The notes under the pieces: model-generated
Told to the model about the DNA's origin: nothing
The model's input: the letters and a program-made list of their open reading frames with translations, nothing else
Databases searched by the model: none
Program-made: the position numbers and the translations under genes
Shown: positions 32,427 through 44,978 of the stretch, in pieces
Layout of the letters: each line of letters starts with the position of its first letter
How positions within the stretch are numbered: position 1 is the stretch's first letter
Assembly (NCBI RefSeq): GCF_010389155.1
Contig: NC_057762.1
Coordinates: 4,513,513 to 4,577,512, forward strand
DNA length: 64,000 nucleotides
Source of the DNA: Erigeron canadensis
Lineage: Eukaryota > Streptophyta > Magnoliopsida > Asterales > Asteraceae
Reading direction: 5' to 3'

Positions 32427-32680
32427 CTTCCTCCATCACATATTAAGTATTATAGTTTGATTTTTTGAGTTTTTTTTCTTTTAATTTTGACTGTATATAC
32501 TTTTGATTGTGTGATGTAACACTTGATATAATATATATGAATTGATTGATTTTTAAATGTACTTTTCATTAATATAACTTTTATCAACTAATCTATAACA
32601 CAAAGACAAATATTTACGGTCAAAGTCGGAAAAAAAAAATTGTCAGTCAAAATAGGACAATTAAAATGGGATGGAGAGAA
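32427..32680. mobile_element. Stowaway-type MITE, 254 bp
   Basis: The left end CTTCCTCCATCACATATTAAG and the right end (reverse-complemented TTCTCTCCATCCCATTTTAA) are the familiar Tc1/mariner-Stowaway termini. They are flanked by TA at 32425-32426 and 32681-32682. Confidence 0.78.
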
Positions 32681-32703
32681 TATTATATATGAACATGTGC
32701 ATA

Positions 32704-33286
32704 TCTACCAATAAACTAAAACAGAATTGAGATGTTCTTAAAACGACACGTAACGTAATCCTTGATCGACACGTATCTTTTTAATTTATTTATTTAATTA
32801 AGTTATCTTTTTTAATTGTATATACATTCAAATTTCTTATTAGACTTATAATTAAACTATAACTCTTGACTTATAGATACAAAACATATTATAACCTAAT
32901 TTGGTTCATCGTTTTCTTATTAACAAAAATTGTCTTTATTTCTTTCTCAACTTTTTAACTCTTATTACTTATATTACTTATACTAAGTTATTAACATGAA
33001 TACTTAAAAAAAGTGAGCTTACCCGAAATCACAAGCTTATTTGGCGTCATCCACTATGCTTACAAGTTCCGATTTTGATGTGATTGTAAAAATTCAAGAT
33101 AAAATCCAAAGAATAACCAAACATATATTATATTTATCGTTACTGTTTATTATACTTTAGTTTCGATCATCAGTTTACTTTAACCACAATTTATTTCATA
33201 CTCATGAATCATGTATAAGGCATATTCAAATTTCTTTATAAAACAATTTATATAGCTATCGTACATCGTACGGGTGTTAGGACTAG
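32704..33286 (+). mobile_element. Non-autonomous Helitron (family b), 583 bp
   Basis: It begins A|TCTACCAATAAAC and ends with the hairpin CGTACATCGTACG, then ggtgttaggaCTAG|T. The interior sequence around 33000-33080 (atcacaagctta, catccactatgcttacaag) is found reverse-complemented in the copy at 44262-44978. Confidence 0.75.
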
Positions 33287-33290
33287 TATA

Positions 33291-33662
33291 TCTATAATCT
33301 ATAAATCCTTATAAAACATATTGAAATTCTTATTTTAGGAAATTCAACACTTTTTTATACCCAAAATACTCATATTTCTTAATTATAATTTCCCTATACA
33401 CTTAATCTATACTTTTATAATATCTAATAAAAAAACAACTCTCTCTTTAAATGTTACACGGATAAATGATCTAAAATGACATTAACGATTAAAATACGCT
33501 ACCAGTCATTTATCTTTTAAAATATCTTGGTTAACCTTTAAATCAGTTACTTTTACATTAATTATCTACACCACTTGACGCCGTCTCTACCACCAACAGT
33601 CGCTCTCACCACCACACCGTCGTTACCACGATCACAGCCGCATTACGCAGGTACCGTGCTAG
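33291..33662 (+). mobile_element. Non-autonomous Helitron (family a), 372 bp
   Basis: A|TCTATAATC at the 5' end and hairpin CCGCATTACGCAGG followed by taccgtgCTAG|T at the 3' end. It starts only 4 bp after the family-b Helitron ends and has the same length as the copy at 3087-3458. Confidence 0.75.
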
Positions 33663-35321
33663 TAGATATAAACATATATTCACACAATGCACATTTACCA
33701 AGTAAAGTTGTTTCTTCTAACACGGGACTAATTAATATATAAATTAAGCTAAATGATCTTAAAATCTTGATGATTACATGTTTCCACGTTTGAGACATGT
33801 GTTATATGATAGATATGTGGTGACTAATTAAACGTATAAATATAACATATCTAATGTAATGTATGTTCAAACAGAAAGTTGGGTAATTACTGTTTTCTAC
33901 TAGTAAACTTAGCACAAAAGTCAAAAAGTGTACAAAACGTGTTAACTCTATCTAATTTAACCAATTTAAGTCTTGGAAGAAACCTATACATCTAATAGGA
34001 CATTGATCATAGCCACGTATGTAATTTCCGATGATAACCCCACCAACACCGGCGGAGCAGCCACCGGAGCCGGAGAATGAAAGACTATTATTAAACCACG
34101 CAAATTTATTGATTGGTTCGTTTCAACAATAAATACCTAATATTTATTATTCTTTTTTTCTTCCAAAACTAAAAGGCCATAAAAAAAAAAAAAAGTCTTG
34201 ACTTTTTTTATTTAGAAGATTAAGGCTTTGAGACGGCGGTGTGGGCCATGCTTGTGATTTGTCCGGCATGAGGCCATGGTGGGGGACAGATACGTGGCAA
34301 CATTGGGCTCGTTTGAATGACTTAAAAAAATAAAATGATTCTTTGATAGTTTGATTTGAGTGGTGACATTGATAGTTAATTAAATTTTATATATCACCCA
34401 CTACTTATTAGACAAAAATATTGAATATCAACTTTATTTTTTAAGATGTTTATTTGAGGTTGTGATTCATGTTCTCACATTTTATAATTTGATCATGGAT
34501 AAAGGAGGTATCAAAAGTTCGTACAAGATGGGTATTTAGTCAAACGATCGTAGCTTTTATATAAATTATTTAGTTTAGATGTAAGTACATTCGGCTACAA
34601 AAGTAGAATATTAAACATTATATATGGAGATGAGAATATGTTTGAAGATGGTCATCAACGAAACAAGAAACCATTTGATTCGGTTCTCAATTATTGTTAT
34701 TTATGTTACTCATGACTCATCTATGTATGAAAAGTCTTGTATTTCTTGGGTTGAGTGGATTCAAAATCCGTTTTTTCATATGTTACCTTTTTTCGTTGGT
34801 GGTTTTCTTATTAATCGTTTAGTTATCAATAAAGCAATTGACAAAAAAAAAAAATGTAATGAATTTTAATTAATTTAATTCTTTTGAAATGCAAGACGAC
34901 ATCTTTAGAGAGCTCATTAAAAAATGGTAGACATTGATAACTTATTGCTTGATTGTGGGCTTGTTAAATGGACGGACCACACCTCTCTTGACTATATGAA
35001 ATAGATCGGTTTTTGATTAATTTGGAAAATTGTAACAATGCTTGCTTTCAAAAGAAGACTTGAAGACCAGAAATCATTTTCGGCCAAGTCATGTTCTGTA
35101 GATCGTTTAAATGAAGGTATAAAAAAGAAAGTTAATCTTGAATATCAGCATATTTTATATATAAAAAAATTATAATAAAAATAAGCTTTCTAAATTTATT
35201 TATTAAATAAATAAAGAGAACTCTTTATAAAATATACAAAACATGCATACTTCTTTTAAGAATAACATTCTACGATACTCTTACAAAAAATAATATATCC
35301 TTTTAATAAATACCCTAATAA
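33663..35321. other. Intergenic, one short coding-like frame
   Basis: Mostly AT-rich. At about 34031-34132 a 33-codon frame with a Pro/Glu-rich start (MITPPTPAEQPPEPENE) has coding-like composition but stops abruptly. It could be an exon remnant. The frame at 34624-34869 has no recognisable domain. Confidence 0.3.
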
Positions 35322-35640
35322 TCCTTTTAAAATCTTAAAATATGACAAATATAATACACTCATTCTCTTCTCTAATCTCATCCTTAATTTAATTTTACCA
35401 AGTGTCATAATCTTATAGTTAAAAAGATTTTTAAAAAGATTATTTAAGAAGATTAATCATTTTTCAACTCCTACTCCTAATTACACCTGAAATCCATAAC
35501 TTTTGGAAATATATTAATCCACCCCTATAATTGTGGAAAATGAAAATCGAACCCAAGTAGATCCTTCAAAATCAAAGATCTTTAATGGGTCACCAACCCA
35601 TTGACAATAAAACATATTTTATGCACTTAAAAGTTATAAA
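35322..35640. repeat. MITE copy followed by a SINE-like segment
   Basis: 35322-35463 is the reverse complement of the small MITE family seen at 3990-4155. At about 35490-35620, the minus strand has tgggttggtgacccattaaag and gggttcgattttc, spaced like the A and B boxes of a tRNA-derived SINE promoter. Ends are not defined. Confidence 0.4.
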
Positions 35641-36125
35641 TGTGTCACACAATATTGTTGTTTATAATCACTTTTATATAATTAAACACATAAATTTATG
35701 TTCAAAAAGAGCTACATATATCTAAAAAGGTGCAGTCGAACTTGTTTAATTACCATTTTTTCATAGTTCTTACAAATATATAGTATAAAGTCTATGTAAG
35801 TTTGTATAAAATTTATTAATTTTACTTTTAAACCATGACAGCTTTGATACTGAACTCATTGAACAATAATTCTACTCCCACCCTGTTAAAAAGGGGTAAG
35901 AAATTTTATAATTGGTGTAGACTTTGTATAAGGGAAAAAAATTTCAACAAAATTTAATTCTTCTAAAAAGCACCGACTCTACGTAGTACGCCTTGACTTT
36001 GTACAAATAGTTTCAAACTTTCAATATACGCGGAAGAACAAATTAATTACAATTTTTTGAAAGGTGAATTTTTCGTGTTGTGATTCGATAGTGAGAGATC
36101 TAACATATGTTGTTTTAACCGGGTC
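35641..36125. other. Intergenic, no gene seen
   Basis: AT-rich, no repeat boundary or coding region that I can support. Confidence 0.35.
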
Positions 36126-36372
36126 CGCGTTATAAAGTTCCCTCGAAGTAAAAATACTTATTTTAAATACCCGATGGAGGAAACCCCCTACTAATCCTCC
36201 AGAAGGAACGACGATTAATAGGGGTAAACCCTACCCCCTCAGACTTGAACCAGTTGGGTATACCAAGTCAAGCCCTCATAAAAGGACTTGATTCCTATTT
36301 TCTCTCTAAGGCTTGAACACAAGATCTCATGTTATGGAGATGGCCTTTCAACCATTGAGTTAAAGCTCAAGT
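36126..36372 (-). mobile_element. tRNA-derived SINE-like element
   Basis: On the minus strand, taactcaatggttgaaagg (A-box-like) is followed about 30 bp later by gtgttcaagcc (B-box-like), the arrangement of a polymerase III internal promoter. The body extends to about 36126 with a composition unlike the flanks. I cannot find a clear target duplication. Confidence 0.4.
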
Positions 36373-38600
36373 ACAAAAAAATTAATATTACATTAACATT
36401 TTACTTATCTATTTAACGATAACAATTACAAAATATAAATTAACTTAATAATTTTATGCTAACTTTTTACACTATTTTATTAGATAGGCTTTTCTTTTGA
36501 TTTATTTACACTTATAAATCATAAATATATCGAATAATTAAATATACATTTACAAGTATGGACAAAAATAAAAAAGATGAAGACACTTTTACGTTTAAAT
36601 GTGACGAACGAGAATTTTGTACTAATTGGTATCTACGATTTATTTGTGTTTGTAAGCATTCGCAAGTATAGCTGGTAAAGAAGAAATCATGTGTCAAGCG
36701 ATAACAAATTGTATCAATTTTACGTATTTCTAAAAATTCCATAAAAACGGCTTGTAAATGGGATATGAGTTGTAGTGAACCGAGTATGACTTGCAAAAAA
36801 ATAAAATTAAAAATTGGGATATCCTTTTTATTCACATAGACGAGGTTCTGAACAATGCAGATGGCTATTAGGCCACTTGCATTTGTGGCCTAGTGTAACC
36901 GAGTGTTCGGATTAATCCACGGGAGGTCATTCCTTTTATGTTTAATCGGGATATCCATTTTATTCTAGTAGTTATCGTTATTTTACGTGTATGTCTCTTT
37001 GATAGTCATGTTAGTGTCTGACTTTTGAGCTCTCAGCTCACGACCGGACATCGTGAATCTTATTGTATCGGCTAGTTTCTTACTAGCATTTTTATCTTTA
37101 TCTTTAATATAATAAAATCTCAATGTCGATAAAATAAAATAAATAACTTGCAACATCACGGAAATATACCAATAATTTTACTCTATAAAGCATGCATTAT
37201 GCATCACCAAGAATGAGGCATCCTCTGATGAATCTTGCTCTTTGTTTTAAAACAAAACCAATTGTAGTAAATATTAATTAGGAGGATGAATTAAGTGGTT
37301 GTATCATTATTTTTCGGTTTGTAATTTAAAATCTGGAATATTCAAAATGTTTATTCTCATTAGTCGGTCTCTAGCTAGATGCAAGATTATCATTGATCAC
37401 TTCTATTTTTTGTGCAGCATGCAAGAATTATTGGAGTATCAAACCAAAAGTTAGGCAAATGGAAAAGTTACCCATATATTGGATCGGTTAAGAGTTCAAT
37501 GCACATAGTCCCTTGAATCCTTGATAATACATTTGATAAGTTTAGATTCAAAGAATCCAATTTCATATCATATGTTATGTACAAATTAGGGTAAAACATA
37601 TATTTGTGGTTCATTTTGTTTGTTTTTGTGGTAGTAATTTTGTTTTTGATACTAGGTGGGCACATGGCATGGTCGAACTCTGTAAGGGTCAATATGTGTA
37701 TAAAAAAAAATAGAAATATGATTAGATCATATTTTTGACTCTTTTTTCTATATTAATATTAATATATTTTTATATAAACTTATAATTATCATTTACTATT
37801 CAAAGTTGTATTACTTTCGTTCCCTTAACTAGAAAATTTGATAACTTCGCATTTTCTTAATTTATCTCCATCATATTTAAACTCGATTTATTTTTATTTT
37901 TTACTTTTTGGTTGCAATTTTCAGAAATCTTAATTATAAATCCCTTTTTTAGCTTCAATTATCTATTTTGTTTCAACTAAAACAGATCGACACGCACAAT
38001 CACTTTTTCCTATACCTATTTACTGGCTGGTCACTAGTGCATAGTGACGGTAACAACAATAGTATTCAATAGTGTTAACCTTTGTATGTAGGAAATGGAT
38101 AATTTTGTGAAGCGTAACCGATCTGTAATGAAGTAGTGTATGTAAAAAAGTTAAAACAAGATCAGAAATGAGAGTATCTACATGGATTAGTTAAAAATTT
38201 TACACCAAAAATGGAAAAGACAGACTCTAGGGCGATTAACTAACAATTATTGTAATATTTGTACGTTATATGGGGTCCGCTTGTGACTCCAAAATTCATA
38301 GGTCGACTCTGTACATGTCACAGAAGTTTTATATAATATCTGAATAATCATCTGAAACATTCAGAATTTGTTATATACTTTTTAAAAAACAAAACTCATT
38401 CATTGGTAAAGGGAATGGCCAATGACACCAATAATATGTTGCAATATTATTGTTACAGTGAATTTGTTATACATTTCTATTTTAATGTTGGTACACTGTT
38501 TTCAAGGATATATTTTAGTGCTAAATATGCTATGAAGTTGCTCACTGATAAATCACATAATTAACATGGTTTGTGTGCACCTAGTTAATATCAAAGTCTG
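36373..38600. other. Intergenic, no gene seen
   Basis: AT-rich with some balanced patches (36840-37080) that look like old retroposon sequence. Frames here, for example 36512-36835 minus, carry no domain I recognise. Confidence 0.35.
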
Positions 38601-38623
38601 CTAAGTCATCTTTTATAATGACA

Positions 38624-39251
38624 CTAGATTTAGATCCCGCATAAAACGTGGGCTTTTGATATAAACTTTTGTCTTTAATTTTGATTAGGTGATATAAATG
38701 ACACTCGAAAATTTGTAAATTATATATGGAGAACAATGGTTGACATATTTTAACGGAACAATAATCAAAATTTGAGTTCCATTTACGATCAATATACTTG
38801 AGCCCATCTCCCCAATCCATGCTCCTCTTTGCAATATACATAAATAACCATCAATTCATTCCATCTTCCCAGCCAATTCCAAAACTGTGTGAATCATAAC
38901 ACAAAATGAGTTTGTGTTTAGTTTTCAAATATGTGGTATTGAATATGAATAAAACATGAAAAATTAGATATATCCGGGGTGGCGGTGTGCTATTGCAACT
39001 TAAAGAGTATAGACACATTGCTATCGAATTTTTTTGTAACGAACATGACACTTAAATACTACTAAATCACTCAGGGACGTGTAAGTATTGAATTGACATA
39101 GTGTTAACCAAGACTAAATACAACTTACTTCACTATCAACTGCCATTAATGGGCAAAATCAACAACCAAGATTGAAAAAAATAACAGAAACAGCTATAAC
39201 ATTTACTAAATTTTCTATCATTAGCATTGATTAATTTCTTCATTCGATTGT
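38624..39251. other. Helitron-like 3' end and non-coding DNA
   Basis: At 38624, minus strand, the hairpin CCCACGTTTTATGCGGG is followed by atctaaatCTAG|T, a plausible Helitron terminus. No matching 5' TC end was identified. No gene seen. Confidence 0.35.
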
Positions 39252-39635
39252 TTATACCGGAGCATAGCCGTTGACAGACTGAGGGATGTAAAAGATGACA
39301 GCACACCAGTAGCCCATTTGACCCACAATGGAAAGATAACCAAGAACCTTTTCAATGATAAAATGGATGAGTTATTAATAGTATTTCAAAAACTAAACAT
39401 ATAAGAAAAGAACTCTACTTTAAATACACAAGACCATTACTAGCCTTTCCATTCCGTCATCAAATGAACTCTTGGTGTGTTTATAAAAAGCTACTAAACG
39501 GGTTTAGACTTTAACAAACACAAAAGGACTTGCATTTTATTATATTCCTATGTTGTTCTACATTTAGACGTTCAGGATCCCAAAAAAAGGATCTACTCTA
39601 GAAAATATTACCTTCACAACTGGGATCAGCTCCAT
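39252..39635 (-). CDS. Candidate two-exon 39-residue membrane peptide
   Basis: Exon 1 (39612-39635) encodes MELIPVVK and is followed by a consensus donor (gtgaag|gtaata). Exon 2 (39252-39347), after an acceptor ttgaaaag, continues in frame VLGYLSIVGQMGYWCAVIFY and ends IPQSVNGYAPV at a TAA (39252-39254). The product would have one hydrophobic helix. Upstream a possible further acceptor (cttgcag, about 39690) suggests a spliced 5' leader. I do not recognise the protein, and the frame is short enough to be chance. A non-coding RNA or a decayed gene end are alternatives. Confidence 0.3.
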
Positions 39636-39699
39636 AATACAGGACCAAGAGACAAGAGCACACTGTTTACGTTTCCTTGTGATGTTTTGTGCTGCAAGT

Positions 39700-41762
39700 T
39701 TATAAAACTCAAATTAAAAGAGCTATAGGATATGCATTCAACAAAGATTGTTTTGTAATATCTTGTAACAAAATGTTGATAGATTAATCCCTTATATATA
39801 AAATGCTCTAGACAGTATATCTGCACTATATATCAAACATAAAAACAAATCACAACCCAAAAATCAAACATAAAAAATAAACCAACTTAAATAAATCTTA
39901 TATCAAACTACAATCACAAACCTTGTTACTTATAATACTTGTTGCTGGTGGTGACGTGTAGAGCCGGCAATGGTGATTCTGTAGTAGCCACCAGCCCACC
40001 ATTGGAGATCGAACATAACCCTAACAAACTTGATAAAATAATTTTTGGTTCAACATATCCAACCCAACCTACCCCAACCCGCCCATTTCAAATAATATAA
40101 TTAGAAGTGTTTTGCGCAGACGCAAACTAACCCATTCCAAAAAATTGGTCATATATGTTTCAACATATCCAACCCCGCCTACCCCAACCCGCCCATCCCG
40201 TTATGACTTGGACCTATGTTCGCCCATTACACGACCCATCCATTTCTCCATCTTTACTAAAGCAAAAAATACCTTCATTCTTGTGTATCAAGCCGTAAAC
40301 TGATCAAAGTAAGTTTACTTGCAATGGAGTATACAACCTGGTCAAATTCTTGAATCCTAAACAAACACACAAACGCAATTAATTACCAGGCTTGGCATTA
40401 TTGAATGTAACCATTATTCTGTCATCTTTTAAAAACCCTGAATCATTATTCTGTAACCATTTCAAACTCCCAGTTGTGACCCCAAACTTACTTTAAATAC
40501 CTCATCAAGTGAGAAAGTGAGACATCATTCCAGGCTAAGTCCACGACTTGATAATATAATGTAACAAATTATTTCAGTACCAACCTTGTTTGTCCAGTAG
40601 CAGAATACTTGAGTTATTTGTATACACACATTAAATATACACACATTAACATCGAAAATAAAGTAATTTACATAATAAACATATGTCAAAGTAATTTACT
40701 ACATTAACCTTTCTATACTCGGTTTCACATTGGTATAAATCCACTCCCTTTTGTAAAAATTGTTGTTGAAGGTGCCCTGTCAAGTGCCGCTTGCTCCTTC
40801 CCTAAGTATCAATCTACAAAACATGTATCATAAGCTTGTAACGACAATTCATACTCCGATAACCAAAATTAGATTTAAGAACACAAATAGAAGAAGAGGG
40901 GAAGGAGGAGAGACCAGGGTGTGTGGTGGTGGTGGGAGAGGGGGGGGGGGAGGGGGGGGTAATTATTTGGTTGGTTTACCATGAAATGCATGGGGGGCTT
41001 TTAGGTGGTTGATGCATTTTTGTATGAAGGTTACCTTCTCACTGACTATATTCAAAAGCATACATTTATCCAGAACTTCATACTATTCAAAAGCATTGTC
41101 CTTTTATATCACTACTTCAAATATTAAAAACATGTTTCCTGAGAAAAAATTAGTGTATCTCCTTCTAAATTCATCATAGTCAATCAAAATACACACAAAG
41201 TACCCAATATTCAGAACTTCTTTTGCACTTTGGACAGTAAATAAACCAATATTCAACCTCAAATCTCTTTTCTAAACATACTTTCATACTAAAACTAAAA
41301 ACAGTCAACTTGTCATACTAAAAACACTTTGAGCTAATTTCTAACTTAATAATTAACATAAACATATAATTCCTAAACTTAATAATTTTGAAAAAACCAA
41401 TTCCATGTAACATTTAGAAAACCTGCAAACTTTAGAAACTTAAATTTTCCTCATCATCTTCATCCGTATACCTGTAAAAAACAAAAAAAGAGAAGAAAAA
41501 AAAATGATGAGCAGCAGCTTGTTTAACATGAAATCCCAATTTCAAAAACCCTAAATCATAAAACCAAAATTCGTCTCAAAAGTAGATAAATCAAACAATG
41601 AATTCACACCAAAAGAAAGAAAGAACAAACCTTTTATCGAAAAATAAGTAAATATTCATTCTTCCGACTAATTAGCCTCTAACATGTTTTTGTTGTAGAT
41701 TGAACAAGTAGAGAAAGAAATATGAATATACATGATATATATACATATATATATATAATATG
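39700..41762. other. Intergenic with hAT-like fragments and a poly-G tract
   Basis: A direct repeat of ttcaacatatccaacc and ctaccccaacccgcccat occurs near 40049 and 40159 and looks like terminal pieces of hAT-type elements. A G-rich tract with runs at 40940-40950 and 40952-40959 is a strong G-quadruplex candidate. No gene supported. Confidence 0.4.
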
Positions 41763-42652
41763 TGTCACACCCCGCTAAAGCGGAATATACGGGATGCACA
41801 GATAAGCACAAGCACGCACAATACCAGTTCAAACACAACCAATAACATTAAAGATAAGAAGTATCATAAGTTATTACAGAACATGGGATGAACCCAGAAT
41901 TAGATAATATTCCAAACGACAGAACAATTGTCTTAGATGATCTTGAACTCTGAACTCGAACAAGCAGAAGGGGGTCTTCACAGCTACAGATCTTGGAAGA
42001 ACGAGCAATCGCCAACGGAGTGAGCTTAGAGAAGGAAGACTCCTATGCTAAAGGATCTACTAGTCTAGCCTGGAAAGCATGTAAGTTCAAAAGGGTCAAT
42101 TACGAAAGTAGTTGGTGAGATTCACATAAAGAACTTAATAGTTATACATAGTATTAATATATATCAAGAACAAGTCATAAGATCAGTACGTTTATCAAAA
42201 GTACTTTGTAATAGTAAGAACAATAATAAAAAAAATAAGTAATGCACCCTGTACGTAAGTATATAATCACTGCTAACCCGATTGGCCAAATATGATCCAT
42301 AATGTGCCAGTTAAGCTCACATAGTCACGTAAGCTAAATATGATCTAGATCAGAACAAGTACAGATAATATGCATCCTCCAGAACTGTAGAGAATGAGGT
42401 GGGCCTACCCTAACAGCGCTGTCCATAATTACCTACGGTTCATTCCCTGAACTGTGGGACATGAATTGATAGCAGTAAAAATAGAACTCATACATTGAAC
42501 AGTAAGTACATAATAACGACATGTATATCAACATGAATGTATTCTAGATCCTGCCCATTCAGGATCTAAATACACTTTAGAAGATAATTCAGAATCATTT
42601 CATAAGTATTTTCATACGATCATATAATAGTACGTAGAACAGTTCATGAACG

Positions 42653-42692
<40 letters not shown>

Positions 42693-43383
42693 AGTACAAA
42701 ATAGTTTTCATGCTTTTCAGTCCCCGATAAAGAACTTGAACAAAATGTACGAAAAGGGGATAAGTGAACTCACAGTGATCTGGTACACTCACAGTTATCG
42801 AGCACAGAGAGCACGCACAGAGATAGATAGATTATATCTATCAAAATCCAAGCACACCTTGACAGAAACCTAAGTACATGTTGCTGTGATTTGTTGTTAG
42901 AAACATGTTTTGATCGTCACAAGGAACCCAAAAGTACAAATGATTTCACAAAAACAACTCAAGATCAAAAGGGTGATTTTTAGTGTGTGAAAAGGTGGTG
43001 GAGGTGTTCCTGACTATGTGTTTTTAGAGAGAGAGAGGTGTTTGGAGGTGATGAATGAATAGTGAATTTTCTCACACTACAATATTCTATTTATACCTTT
43101 TCCAAATGAATGCACTAGGTATTTCCAAGGAACTATTTGTGAACATTTTGCACTAGAACAATTATGGACATGAACATTTATGAACCGAACCTTCATATTT
43201 TATCGAATTAATTCATAATCCGTCACATAAATCAAGATTTAAGATCAAATTGACCTTCAAATAAGCACATATTTTAAGTCTAAAGTACGTCAAGAACTTA
43301 AATAGATTGGACTGTCTAGCCGTTCAGATGGCGAAAGTACGATCTAAGAACTTAATTAGAATATTCGTAAGGCGGTTGTTACA
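41763..43383 (-). mobile_element. Solo LTR, 1621 bp
   Basis: The segment begins TGTCACACCCCGC and ends GGTTGTTACA, so both strands have TG...CA ends. It is flanked by the perfect 5-bp duplication ATATG (41758-41762 and 43384-43388). There is no second LTR and no internal coding sequence, which is what recombination between two LTRs leaves. On the minus strand a TATA box GGTATAAATAG lies at about 43088-43098, followed by CT-rich leader-like sequence, giving minus orientation. Whether it came from a gypsy or a copia element cannot be told from the LTR alone. Confidence 0.82.
43088..43098 (-). promoter_or_regulatory. TATA box of the solo LTR
   Basis: GGTATAAATAG on the minus strand; downstream (lower coordinates) come ctctctctct-type leader sequence and acacctcc repeats. 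It could still drive transcription into 41.7 kb and beyond. Confidence 0.5.
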
Positions 43384-43388
43384 ATATG

Positions 43389-43792
43389 AATATACAGGAT
43401 CTAATATACATGATATATATACATATACATATAATATGTAAACATATAAAGATTTGATTTTGGGACAAAGAGAGATATGAAGAATGTGATCTGCTTTTTT
43501 TTCTAGATCTGCTTTTGAATTTTGGGATCAGAGTTTTGAATATAGATTTGAATATAGATAAAAGTTTTTTTTTCTCAAGGAAGCTTTAACTCACACACTT
43601 AAATCACCATAAAATACCTACAAATTTCATCATTCATTACATAATAATTCTGACGTGGCATGCCTAAACAACCGACAACAAGGCTTTTCTTACATCACTT
43701 GGTTTCTTCCTTTAGTAGTATAGGAAGATACTATACAAACCATAACAAATAAATTAATTTTACATGTCATCTAGTGATTTAGACTCTAGTAA
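43389..43792. other. Intergenic, no gene seen
   Basis: AT-rich; no element boundary except the MITE duplication at its end. Confidence 0.4.
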
Positions 43793-43801
43793 TTTAGACT
43801 A

Positions 43802-44193
43802 GGGCTAAGTGTGCCGGAATGCAGTTAACTAATCCTGAAAAGTTATTGTGTGCACGAACTTTAGGTCGGCATTATTGTATTCACGAAACTTGTTCAAGAG
43901 TTCCATAGTAAACAAAAGTTACCGGGTAAGAAGTTAGCCGGTCACCACTTTCACGTTGACCTGTTGACTGCTTATGTGGCATGCACACAATAACTTTTTG
44001 GGATTAGTTTATGCACACAATAAAAAAATATATGAAAATAAACAAGTTTTATGTGAAGTAACCGGTCACACATTCATTTTATGTTCACAATAAACATAAT
44101 TTCAAGTTTCCTGAATACAATAAAGTCGACCTAGAGTTCGTGCACACAATAACTTTTGGTGATTAGTTGACTGCATTTCGGCGCACTTAGCCC
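43802..44193. mobile_element. Mutator-like MITE, 392 bp
   Basis: Ends GGGCTAAGTGTGCCGGAATG and (reverse-complemented) GGGCTAAGTGCGCCGAAATG, with arms similar for about 100 bp. A perfect 9-bp duplication TTTAGACTA lies at 43793-43801 and 44194-44202. Arm sequence aaaagttattgtgtgcacga is shared with the foldback element at 11106-12462. Non-coding. Confidence 0.88.
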
Positions 44194-44261
44194 TTTAGAC
44201 TATATCCCCCACATATATAAATTAAACTCATGGGGATACACAACGGAACAAATATAACATA

Positions 44262-44978
44262 TTAGTCTTAATACCCGTACGATGTATGGTAGCTATATAT
44301 ATTGTATCATAAATAAATTCGAAAATGCCTCATACATGATTCGTGGGTTTGAAATAAACAGTAATAATAAATATAATATATATTTTTAGTTTGAATTTTG
44401 GATTTACCTTAAATTTTTAGAACCACGTCGTATCGGAACTTGTAAGCATAGTGGATGATGACAAATATCCTTGTGATTTCGGATCGTAAACTCAAAATTT
44501 TGAAGTTTTCATGTTAATAACTTATTATAATTAATAGATGGTTAGATAATTTATTAATCAGAAAACAATAAGTTATAATGTATTTTGTATTAATAAGCCA
44601 AGAATTAGAGTTTAATTTTAAGTTTAATAATGAAATTGAGTTTATATATAAATAAGCTAGTTTAACAAAATAAATAATTATTTATGCATGGATATATGTA
44701 TCCTATTAATAGGGTCATGATATGTCAAAACCCAAATACCATATTTAATTCAATATTTAAATAAATAAATCCTGTATACTTCGATTGTTTTAATGGTTTC
44801 CTATTAATATTCAAATACGATTACATAACTTACATAAATGATGTAATATTAAAATAAGGAATTTATTGTTTTAATATGACTTATTTTAATAATTATAATA
44901 AATGGACACTTGTCGTTTTAATATCATGCCACGTGTTGTTTAAAGAGTGCTACAATATTTTTGTTTTAACTTACTAGA
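44262..44978 (-). mobile_element. Non-autonomous Helitron (family b), 717 bp
   Basis: On the minus strand the 3' end has ccatacatcgtacggg followed by tattaagaCTAA|T. The 5' end begins A|TCTAGTAAGTTAAAAC at 44978, overlapping the CTAG terminus of the next Helitron. Interior similarity to 32704-33286 (gcttacaagttccga region) supports the family. Confidence 0.65.

Noticed and set aside
36512..36835. 107-codon minus-strand frame
   Set aside because: AT-driven composition, no recognisable domain and no splice or promoter context.
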